A stretch of 64,000 nt of DNA from Cavia porcellus. Taxonomy: Eukaryota; Chordata; Mammalia; Rodentia; Caviidae. The position numbers and the translations under genes were made by a program. Below, in pieces: positions 57,201 to 64,000 of this stretch. Location: the NCBI RefSeq assembly GCF_034190915.1, contig NW_026947506.1, positions 30,917,748 to 30,981,747 of the forward strand, read 5' to 3'. The stretch's first letter is position 1; each line of letters begins with the position of its first letter. The notes under the pieces are model-generated. The model did not search any database. It had not been told where the DNA came from and saw only the letters and a list, made by a program, of their open reading frames with translations.

Positions 57201-58868
57201 TCTCCTCCAGAGGCAGAGGACATGCTTCCCACAGCTGCATCCTATTCCACCTTCAAAACCACCTTAGAGGCGATACCAAAAACAGCACAGCAGCACTGGC
57301 AGTAAAGCCTTGCAGCTGGGCTGGGTCCCCTACCCTGCAAGCACTGCCACCCACGCCAACACTGACAGGTTGCCAACACACTATCAGCTTGGTCCTGCCC
57401 CAGCACAAACACTGCCTACAACACCCGCTTTGGCTCCCATGCCTGTGCCGGTCACACCAAGCCCTGCTCTCATCCCACATTAGACACGGCCTAGTCCTCT
57501 GCTCTGCTCACTCTCAGCCTTGGCTGTCAAAGCCAACCCCTCCCTGCAGGCTGTCAGGCTGCAGGCATGACTTCAGATAGGTGCAAAATTAAAGCATCTC
57601 AGAGCAAAAGTACCACGGGTAAAGTCCACATTTCCACTGCCATCTACTGATATTGTCCTGCTGCCTCTTTGATTGAAAACTGGGAGGAACAAACTCTTCA
57701 CCATCAGCAGCCAGAGGAATACACTAGGATTCTTGACCTGAATGACCAGGGCTGATGGCACCTAGGTTCACCTTTTCCTACCGGTGATCAGAATGGCAGT
57801 CATCCAAAAGAATGACAGACAAGCCAGTTCCCAGCATGGAACTCGGGTGCTCTGAAGAACAAGTGAGCAAGTGCCTGCCAAGAGCTGAGCTACCTGTCTG
57901 TCCCTTAGAGACCCGACGGCATGCATACTGCCAGGCCCCAAGGGAAACTTGGTGAACGGATGGAGAGCGTGGAGTTCTCTAGGGAAGTCCAGAGACTGAC
58001 TTTACCTTCAATTGGCACCACAGATGGCTCTTTGATGGAGGGAGAAATGGCTCGTTTCTCTGCCACAGCAGCCTCAGCCAGGCGCCCGAGGGCACTCAGC
58101 GGGGGCGTGGAGGAGAGTTTGGGACGTTTGGTGAGGCCAGTCAAGGAGGCACCAGACAGCGCAGTGGCAGCATCCCGCTTGCGCTCAGAAGGCAGACCAG
58201 ATGGGGCCGGCTTCAGCAGGGTGGATGCTGTTTTTGATTCATTGGCCTGGCCCTTGGAGCCCAGAGCAATGAAATCCCCTGGTGGAGGGTGCCCTGCAGA
58301 GAAGGAGAGAGAAAACGTGCACGTTCACAATGCCTGAGGTGTAAGAGATTGATTCCAATCCTGTTACTTCAGAGGACACTACATAAGAGCTAGAAGCAAG
58401 AATGAACCCAAGGTAACTCTGCAAGTCCACAGCACAGCCAGGACCGGTGTGACAGTAACAAGCGTTCGTGCTGCCTATAACTCGAGCCATCTCTGCCCTG
58501 CAAGTATCAGTTTATCTAATTCTCAAGAAGCTTCTGGAACAAGGGCAATTACTCTTACTTTACAGATGAGGAAAACTGACACAAGAGAGGTTAGGCAGCC
58601 TGCTCAATAACAACACAGTGAGCAAGTGGCAACAGCAGGTCCTGAGTCCAAGTTGTTAAGAGTGGAGCAGGGCAGGGCAGCCTCCCAAGGCTCGGCTGGG
58701 CCGGATCGACCGTGTCCTGCAGGACGTCGCGGCCGCCCAGCTCTGCCCGGCCAGGACGACCATTGCAGTGTCCCAGGACTCCAATAACCAGGGGGCTGCG
58801 CGGGACGAACCTGAAGGTTTGGCTGCAGCGCTGGGCCTGCGCACAGTGGTGGGCTTCGCCCGGTTCAT
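33890..58868 (-). CDS. INTS1: Integrator complex subunit 1 (INTS1), 47 coding exons, 2192 aa
   Basis: INTS1 is the largest scaffold subunit of the nuclear Integrator complex, which binds RNA polymerase II, cleaves snRNA and other nascent transcripts and attenuates genes through its PP2A module. The start MNRAKPTTVRRPSAAAKPSG (58868) and the end ILHMEAVM-stop (33890-33892) match the human protein, and all 47 coding exons join in phase (6579 nt). Length equals the family's (human about 2190 aa). The protein is largely helical HEAT/ARM-like repeat with short acidic and basic low-complexity segments. Exons are compact, with introns as short as 70-76 bp, and all junctions are GT-AG except one GC-AG. 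The human gene has a further non-coding first exon; here an acceptor candidate lies just upstream of the start (58914/58915). No frameshift or internal stop was seen, so the gene looks functional. Confidence 0.97.
36671..41491 (-). other. INTS1: INTS1 coding exons 31-40 (residues 1443-1945)
   Basis: Exons: 41332-41491, 41012-41152, 40545-40731, 40351-40474, 39627-39757, 38898-38985, 38591-38817, 38250-38373, 37477-37610, 36671-36863. Landmarks are RCVPQDTGFSSLFLKVLMQT, LQGLIEVRSPHLEELLTSLF, SSGLLVDWLEMLDPEVVSNC, FRPYLLALLTHQSSWATLHQ, SLVELILAEAETRSQDGDAA and HGRTHLNFQEFRQQGHLTFF. The exon 36 donor is GC rather than GT. The acidic linker EKEEPPTPGKQDGDGV, before exon 34, is the most divergent part compared with human. 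Confidence 0.93.
38891..38900 (-). other. INTS1: Non-canonical GC splice donor of INTS1 intron 36
   Basis: Exon 36 (38898-38985) must end at CCACAG to stay in phase with exon 37, which starts AAG CGG CGG (KRREELVLR). The next intron bases are GCAGGT, so the donor is CAG|GCAGGT. The nearest GT, four bases further on, would shift the frame. The acceptor at 38818-38819 is a normal AG. GC-AG introns are a known minor class of U2 introns. Confidence 0.85.
41689..41893 (-). repeat. B1-dID dimeric SINE, antisense strand, in INTS1 intron 30
   Basis: A reverse-complement ID half (cagtagtggggactgacccc) is followed by a T-run and a reverse-complement B1 half (catctcactatgttgcccag, ggctgtccatgagtttgcaa, ggaactacaggcataatcct). 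It lies in the same orientation as INTS1. Confidence 0.85.
42242..47670 (-). other. INTS1: INTS1 coding exons 21-30 (residues 942-1442)
   Basis: Exons: 47521-47670, 46740-46919, 46549-46653, 45560-45727, 45359-45470, 44516-44677, 43778-43924, 43321-43419, 42916-43040, 42242-42496. The block opens with a Gln-rich run (RQQKQQQLLGR). Residues 1161-1175 (MHILVVHAMVILLTL) form a hydrophobic helix that early reports predicted as a membrane span; within the Integrator core it is more simply a buried helix. Other landmarks are LLPDWLKLRMIRSEVPRLVD and PQQLLLFVQSFGIPVSSMSK. Confidence 0.94.
47300..47449 (+). repeat. Young ID-type SINE in INTS1 intron 21
   Basis: The ID body begins ggggctgggatttagctcag and has the stem-loop cctgccttgcaagcagg and B box gagttcgatcc. 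The tail is ataaaaaggaaaaagac plus poly(A) with aacaaaac interruptions. gacagtgaa flanks both sides (about 47300 and 47440). It is inserted antisense to INTS1, about 70 bp from exon 21. Confidence 0.92.
50730..50800 (+). repeat. MIR remnant in INTS1 intron 15
   Basis: gaccttcctgagacttagtt followed by cccatctgttaaatgggaac matches the sense MIR core. Boundaries are approximate. Confidence 0.65.
51050..51525 (+). mobile_element. L1 ORF2 3'-part remnant in INTS1 intron 15, split by a B1
   Basis: caagaacaatgaaacattta ... gaaaaactacaaaactgttg before the B1, and ttccagttgactttttccag ... aaattcacacagaaatgtta ... ttgaaggactcataaattta after it, follow the order of the L1 reverse-transcriptase region near the 3' end. 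Frame is lost and stops are frequent. The B1 at 51196-51340 interrupts it, so the L1 is older. Confidence 0.75.
51196..51340 (+). repeat. B1 SINE nested in L1
   Basis: ctgggcacagtggtacacgc, ctgtaatcccagcattcagg, aagctgaggcaaaaggactg and gagatcctatctcaaaaaac define a full-length B1 with an A-rich tail. Confidence 0.92.
54291..58868 (-). other. INTS1: INTS1 coding exons 1-10 (residues 1-533)
   Basis: Exons: 58811-58868, 58006-58293, 56836-57032, 56604-56741, 56236-56395, 55989-56094, 55712-55898, 55467-55612, 55220-55361, 54291-54467. The N-terminus is basic and low-complexity, with a possible nuclear-localisation string KRPKL at residues 75-79. Then come the near-invariant VLLDEIEAAELEGNDDRIEG, ENWPEIFVKVYIEDSLGERI and, after an acidic linker (SLTEEEDSQTELLIAEEKLS), helical repeats including NRRQPIDNVSRNLLRLLTSA and DVISHLIKIRLKPKVLLNHY. 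The part after residue 300 corresponds to the conserved INTS1 domain once called DUF3677. Confidence 0.94.
58545..58655 (-). repeat. MIR remnant, antisense, in INTS1 intron 1
   Basis: ctttacagatgaggaaaact, gacacaagagaggttaggca, aacacagtgagcaagtggca and caggtcctgagtccaag run in the order of a reverse-complement MIR over about 110 bp. Confidence 0.7.
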
Positions 58869-59360
58869 TGCGCCTGCCGCGATCGCGCTCCGCTCCTAGC
58901 TGCCTAGACGTCACCTAGGGAGGAGACGGCAGGGAATCAGTTTCTCCTCATTCATTCGTTCGCGCCCTAAGTGCAGGGCCGAGTGCGACCAAAGCCGCGG
59001 CCGGAGGTGTAGGGCTGCAGAGGACGCCAGTCGGGAGCAGAGACTATGCGCAGACAGCTGAGACAGGCGTGGAGAGCCGCCGCAAATCACATTCCGCCCG
59101 TCACTCCCGCGCACCACAGCCACCGCTGTCCCGGAATCGGAAACTGCTCTGAGTGCACTTCGGGAACCAATTTCCGAGATCACCGGAAGCAAAACAGAGA
59201 CTAAATGAGGAGGAACATGAAGCAGGGCCCACGGCGCGTGCGCCAAGCCTGCAGCGCCCTCTCGCGACGGGAGGTTAGCGGGACGCCGCAACACCTCACT
59301 CCACCTCCTCCCGAGCAAGGCACTTGGCAGTGAGTGCGCTCCCGCCTCTTCCTGCAGACG
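58869..59360 (-). promoter_or_regulatory. INTS1: INTS1 5' region: CpG-rich promoter and probable non-coding first exon
   Basis: The segment is CpG-rich. Directly upstream of the start codon the minus strand reads CCGTCTCCTCCCTAG then GTGACGTC, a good splice acceptor (boundary 58914/58915) that would join a non-coding exon 1 to the coding exon, as in the human gene. Promoter-like sites further up are an NRF1-like GGCGCGTGCGCC (59233-59244), an ETS/GABP-like ACCGGAAGC (59182-59190) and CCAAT on the plus strand (59167-59171). These are typical of TATA-less housekeeping promoters. The transcription start is not determined. Confidence 0.7.
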
Positions 59361-59401
59361 AGGACAATTAGCTGAGAAAAATGGCCTCAAGAATCAGGGT
59401 C

Positions 59402-59590
59402 CTCACTAGGCAGTGTGGTGCACACCTATAATTCCAGCCCTCTGGGAGACTGAGGCAGGAGGGTCACAAGTTCTAGCCCAGCCGGGGCAACTTAGTGACC
59501 CAGTGAGACCCTGTCTCAAAAAATAAAAAGGGCTGGGAATGTAGCTCAGTGCAAAGGGTCTGGGTTCAATCTCCAGTAATAAAAAAAGAA
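59402..59590 (+). repeat. B1-dID dimeric SINE upstream of INTS1 promoter
   Basis: The B1 half (aattccagccctctgggaga, ctgaggcaggagggtcacaa, gaccctgtctcaaaaaataa) joins directly to a degraded ID half (gggctgggaatgtagctcag, tctgggttcaatctccagta). It is the best-preserved dimer in the window and marks the edge of the promoter's CpG-rich DNA. Confidence 0.92.
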
Positions 59591-59599
59591 AAGAGAGAG

Positions 59600-60530
59600 T
59601 GCTGGTTTTCTACCAATCATCAAATGGCAGGAGCTAAAGTCAGAGTGGGCTGCTGTTATGGATTAAAAACTGATCAATTAATGCCAGCTGAATTAAATCA
59701 GCATGGTGCTGAGTGTAGATGTTCCAGCTGAGGAAAGTTGCCAGCATAAATAGAGACATGGAGAAGGAGAAGCGAGGCGTTGAGGCATTGTGGGTTCTCC
59801 TACATGTTGCTGTTAGAGCCGATGGTTCTCCTGGAGGAGCTCATCATGACTAGCTTCCCAGTGTGAGTTTGACCGTTGTCATTGCAGGAGCTTGGGACCT
59901 TGTTGGTGAGTGGCTGTGGTTCACTTTGGGGGAGCTCCGGTCCTTACATTGAGCATTGCTTCCTGGCTCTGGAGGGGAAGATGTGTGCGGTTTAATCTCC
60001 AAGCAAACTCTTCCTGCTGGCTTCCTGGCACATACTTGACGGCTTATTGTCAAGAGGAGCTTGGGACCTCCGTGTCGCTGAGGATGGCTGTGGTGCTTTT
60101 CAGGACAGCCCTGGTCTTTATTATGAGCATGACTTCTTGGCCCCAACCTAACAGCAGACCTAACAGTAGAACCCTCAACCTAACAGCAAGCTCCTTCACT
60201 CTGCTGGCATAGACTTTCTGGTTTCCACTGCTGACCTTTGGGCCTTCTCAGCACAGATCCGCAAAAGAGACTGGTGTAGGTGCTTCTTGTGGGCTCTAGA
60301 CCTCCAGCTAGATTCGTGGGAGGCATTGTCATGAGCTCTGAGTCTTCATCTGGACTCATGCAGGACATTGCTGTGGGATTCAGCCCCTTGGCTAACTATT
60401 GTATGTCGTTAGTGAGGTGGATAGATTTCCTGCACTTTGTGTTAACTCTGGGTGACCATTATAAATAATATTATAAATTGTGTCCTGGTTCTAGTTATTC
60501 TCTGCACAACCACTGACTACAACAACTGCC
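59600..60530 (+). repeat. Unclassified interspersed repeat with internal diverged duplication
   Basis: Two diverged copies of a roughly 169-bp unit follow each other, starting at 59888 and 60057. Both begin gagcttgggacct, followed in order by ggctgtggt, a ggtcctta/ggtcttta block, gagcat and a cctgctgg/tctgctgg block. The segment ends in AT-rich sequence (attataaataatattataaa). It resembles the U3/R part of an LTR in layout, but I do not recognise the family. Outer boundaries are guesses. Confidence 0.45.
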
Positions 60531-61004
60531 AACTGAAATCCCCAGCTTGGGCACTACAGAGCATAGATGGCCACACTCTGCACCCTGCCTACCATCTGGT
60601 CCCCCTCAGCATCAGTGCCGCCAGCCACTTACCCCTAAGGCCAGTCCCAGGAAGAGACCGGATTGTCCCCCTGGAATGCCTGGGCAGGTGGGAGGGAGGC
60701 CAGTCTCTGGCCAGGACAAGGACAGAACTCCAGGTCTTCTCTGGGTCAAGGTCACAGTCCTGAGCTTCTGAGAGAGGAACTGCCCCCATCTACCACCCCA
60801 CCTCACCTCACCCTGCTCCCAGCAGCAGCCAGTACCAGGCAAAGCAAGAAGGGGGATTTGATTTTCATTAAAGATCTTCATTTATTATGTTTTAATAGGT
60901 GAAACACTGACAGGAGCACACGTCAATAGGTACCAAAGATTATGCAGTCCATCCCATCCCTACTCCGTCCACCCCTTTCTCAGCAGGCAATGGTTTTTTT
61001 TTTG

Positions 61005-61165
61005 TTTTTTCCCTACATTACTGGGAACTTCAGCCCTTTTTTATTTTGTATTTCTAAACAAGGTCTTGCTGAATTACCTAGGCTGGGCTCAAATTTGTAG
61101 TCCTCTTTCCGCAGCTCGCAGAGTACTAGTCTTGCAGACTTGAGCCACCCTGCCTGGCTGCGGTC
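61005..61165 (-). repeat. Diverged B1-type SINE, antisense
   Basis: acaaggtcttgctgaattac, ctaggctgggctcaaatttg and gacttgagccaccctgcctg are reverse-complement B1. The T-rich stretch before it with actgggaacttcagccc may be a degraded ID half. Confidence 0.7.
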
Positions 61166-62045
61166 CTTTCTTGTGTGCTGCCCTTCCTTCCGCAGACCCC
61201 ATGCCCACTCCAGAGGGCAGTTCTGAGTTCCCCGCCTTCCTGCCCTAAAGGTGGCATTTAGTTCTCACCATGCACTTGCAGCTCAGTGTGCAGTGGGCTC
61301 TGGGTTCAAATTCTGCTTCTGCTGCCAGGGCTGTCCTTACTATAGTCCATCCTTCCCAGTCTCAGCTTCCCTGTCCCCTGGGGAGGCAGTTGTGGCACAT
61401 GCCTGTGACCATGTAAGGTGGCATCATGTAAGGTGCCTGTGACCAGCTGCTTTGGAGGTCAGCCTGGGCCTCCAAGGGTCCCCAAGGCCCAAACATTTCT
61501 ATCACCTGAGATACATGAGCAGAGAGACCCAAACCCAACCTGTCTGTGTTCACGGGCAGATGGAGCGCAGTGGGCTCTGCCGGCTCACTGGCCTAACCTG
61601 TATCCACCTGTTTCTTCATTTTGTGTTGGAGCTGTTGAAGCTGGATACGTGTGCAGGGCTGTGGCGTGGCCTAGGAATGGCTGAACTGAGAACAGGAGAC
61701 ACTTCAGGGGCCAAGACAGGCCACAGCTGAGGCCACCTGGAGACTTTGTGGGGATAGTTCTCCTTAATTAGCATCGTCTGTTGCTCTGAGGGGTCCTTGA
61801 CCCCCTCCAAGATCCTGCTCAGGTTTTCTTTGGTTTCCACTCCTTTCTTATTCTGAGTAAGTACGGACTCCCCAGGGTCAGTGGGGCAGCTGGCGGCTGG
61901 CTAGCGGAGTTACAAACTCTGCAGAGGATTTTAATCCTCCTGGAGCCCTAAAAATCATGCTTCTTTTCTCATTCCTTTGGGCCTTCATTGTGCATCCTTT
62001 TGGGGGATTGGGGATCTAGGCACAGATACCAGCAATTTTGTTGTC

Positions 62046-62122
62046 TTTTTTTTGGTACCAGGAATGGAACTCAGAGTTGCCAGGCAGGCATTTGTGCCAC
62101 TGAGCTATATCCCTGGCCCTGT
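62046..62122 (-). repeat. ID-type SINE, antisense
   Basis: tttttttggtaccaggaatg, gaactcagagttgccaggca and gtgccactgagctatatccc form a reverse-complement ID body directly abutting a B1, possibly as one B1-dID dimer. Confidence 0.8.
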
Positions 62123-62124
62123 AG

Positions 62125-62270
62125 TCTTTTCTGAGATAGGGTTTCACTATGCAATTCAGGCTGGGCTTCAACTCTCTTTGTAATCCAGGCTGGCCTCAAA
62201 CTTGCAGCAATCCTCCTGCCTCAGCCTCCCAACTGCTGTAATTATAGGTGCATGCCAGTATGCCCTGCCA
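62125..62270 (-). repeat. B1 SINE, antisense
   Basis: agggtttcactatgcaattc, aggctggcctcaaacttgca, cctcctgcctcagcctccca and gtaattataggtgcatgcca define an antisense B1. It contains a short internal duplication of the ggctgg(g/c)cttcaa region. Confidence 0.85.
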
Positions 62271-62324
62271 TCCATTCATTTTTTTTCAGAGTTATAGAGA
62301 TTGCTCTAAGCTACAGTTTCAGTT

Positions 62325-62465
62325 TTTGGTTTTGTTTTGTTTTGGGTTTTTTTTGAGACAGAATCTCACTAAGTTGCTAAGTTGCCCAGGCTGGGTTCAA
62401 ATTTCCATCCTCCTGTCTCAGCCTCTCACAACACTGCTAGGATCACAGGCATGCGCCACCATGCA
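62325..62465 (-). repeat. B1 SINE, antisense
   Basis: A T/G-rich tail is followed by tttgagacagaatctcacta, gttgcccaggctgggttcaa, cctgtctcagcctctcacaa and gatcacaggcatgcgccacc, a full-length antisense B1. Confidence 0.9.
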
Positions 62466-62659
62466 TAAACTTTCCAGAGATTTGTAGAAATGGGACCCCA
62501 CGGGGCACACTCCTAGTCTGATGTTTCTCATTGTGCAGGCTTACTTGGGGCTCCATCCACATCATGTGTGATCGTCTGACTCTGCTGCGTGTGTTTGGTT
62601 GCCCGGTTACTGCCTCCTGTTGATACATCCAGCCTCAGACACACGATGGAAATGTGTAC

Positions 62660-62790
62660 CCAATGCAGCGTAGTGCTGTCTCACTGTGGCTTTCACTCAT
62701 TTCCTCGATGACTAGTGATGCAGTGTTTGTCACATGTCCCCTTGCCAGCCATAGGTCGTTTCGGATTCTCCAAATTTGCTGCCTCAAACC
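62660..62790 (-). mobile_element. Antisense L1 remnant
   Basis: gctgtctcactgtggctttc, actcatttcctcgatgacta and gtgatgcagtgtttgtcaca, then ccttgccagccataggtcg, follow the T-rich antisense order of old L1 3' sequence (tctcattgtggttttgattt, ctgatgactagtgatgttga). It is short and diverged. Confidence 0.45.
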
Positions 62791-62933
62791 GTTTGCTCAC
62801 TTTCTCCCAATTCCTCCTTTTCCCCAGCCCGGCAGCAGCCTCTCAGCTGTGCCAACCCAGCTACCACTGCCAGCAGCCTGCTTGCTGCTTCCTGCTGGCC
62901 TCTACAGTGGGCCCTTTCCCCACAGCAGCCAGA

Positions 62934-63085
62934 GCACTCTGGGAGGCTGAGGCAGGGGGATCGCCAGTTCAAGTATATCCTGGACAACTTCGTGACTTAC
63001 TGTCACAAAATGAAACACAAAACGGCTGGGGGTGTAGCTCAATGTGAAAGCCCTAGGTTCAGTCCTCAGTAGTGCAAAAGAAGAG
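62934..63085 (+). repeat. B1-dID dimeric SINE, 5'-truncated
   Basis: The B1 part begins internally at ctctgggaggctgaggcagg and passes through tcgccagttcaag to ctgtcacaaaatgaaac. It is followed by the ID half ggctgggggtgtagctcaat and ctaggttcagtcctcagtag. Confidence 0.85.
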
Positions 63086-64000
63086 GAGAAGGAAGAACAG
63101 GAGGAAGTGGAAGAGGAAAGACCAGCATCTTGGTAGGGTGCCCTGCTGTCTGGTGCTAGGTGCTAGGTGCTAGGTCTCGCCCTCCAGGGGAAGAACCTTT
63201 CTGTCCTGTTCTGTGGCCACTGTCACGACCCACCTGGCCTGAGGTTCCCTCTGAGTTTCCTTCCTGCGTCCTCTCCTAGCTCCTGGTGGTCCTGGTGCCT
63301 TCTGCTGTGGCCCCATTTCTCACCTCTGTCTCTGCCTTCACTTGACCATCTGTTCTTGTGTCCTTATGTGCCTGCTCCTTTTGTGTCTCCTGTGAGGACC
63401 CGTCATTGGATTTGAGCCAGACCTAATCCAGGATCCTTGCCTTAACCCTATCTGTGATGATGCTGTTTTCCAAGCAGGTCCCATTTGGAGGTTCCGGGTG
63501 GGCAGGTATTCAAGGGACACTGTCCACCCTGTGTAACCCCAGGCCCGGGCTGCATGACCTGCTCTCCCTTTCCACTGCCCCATTCCTGGATGGCCCAGCC
63601 TGGCTCCTGCTGCAGGGCATGGGTGCCTGCTGTCCCTACAGGCAGACATTCCCACCACTCCTGACTTTTGTGCCACTATGGCCCCTCAACTAATGCCTGG
63701 CCCTCAACAGACTTAGCTGTCACTTTGGTGTCTGTAACACCTAACATTGCCTGGAATCAGCTTCCAGCTGGCCCTCACCCAAGGGGCAGTCCCAGGATCC
63801 TGCAGAGGCCACAACCCGGGGAGGCCCAGTCCCTTACAGAATGGCATAGGATTTGCGAAGACCTGGGCATGGCCTCCTGGGTGCTGAAACCTTCTCTGTA
63901 AGACTTAAGGTACCCAGTACAATGTAAGTGCTGCATACACAGCTGCCACAGTGTGCTGTGCAGGGAATAAGGGCAAGGGGAAAAGTCTGTATATGTTCAG

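Larger units (their letters stand above)
59361..64000. other. Upstream flank of INTS1, repeat-rich, no gene recognised
   Basis: It holds B1-dID (59402-59590, 62934-63085), an unclassified interspersed repeat with an internal diverged duplication (about 59600-60530), antisense B1 and ID copies (61005-61165, 62046-62122, 62125-62270, 62325-62465), an antisense L1 remnant (about 62660-62790) and a small TGCTAGG tandem (63151-63173). The rest is unique sequence. No exon with recognisable protein homology was found. Confidence 0.65.

Overview
The window is mammalian nuclear DNA, almost certainly from a non-muroid rodent. It carries B1 SINEs, dimeric B1-dID SINEs and ID-type (tRNA-derived) SINEs, with ancient MIR, L1 and LTR remnants. 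The gene pair matches the INTS1-MICALL2 neighbourhood of human 7p22.3. The SINE mix fits a squirrel- or beaver-like lineage better than mouse or rat, but the species cannot be fixed from this sequence.

Two protein-coding genes lie head-to-tail on the minus strand. MICALL2 (coding span 4871-23369) has 17 coding exons whose phases join into one 888-aa open frame: an N-terminal calponin-homology domain, a LIM domain with all eight zinc ligands, a long low-complexity linker and a C-terminal Rab-binding bMERB helix bundle. INTS1 (coding span 33890-58868) has 47 coding exons that join into one 2192-aa frame, the largest scaffold subunit of the Integrator complex. I traced both from start to stop by following conserved protein sequence and splice sites. 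One INTS1 intron uses a GC-AG splice pair.

Layout: 1-4760 is the 3' flank of MICALL2 with SINEs and one AT-rich, possibly conserved block; 4760-23400 is MICALL2, with a 7.4-kb first intron that holds a solo-LTR candidate; 23400-23770 is its GC-rich promoter; 23770-33890 is intergenic and contains an unusual AT-rich block at 28450-28920 packed with TTTAT/ATAAA cores and homeodomain-like sites; 33890-58870 is INTS1; 58870-59360 is its CpG-rich promoter; 59400-64000 is upstream repeat-rich DNA with no gene recognised.

The two genes are functionally unrelated: INTS1 acts in the nucleus on RNA polymerase II transcripts, and MICALL2 acts in the cytoplasm on Rab-dependent membrane traffic and actin. 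I found no new multi-gene system. The most interesting unexplained sequence is the 28.45-28.92 kb candidate regulatory element.
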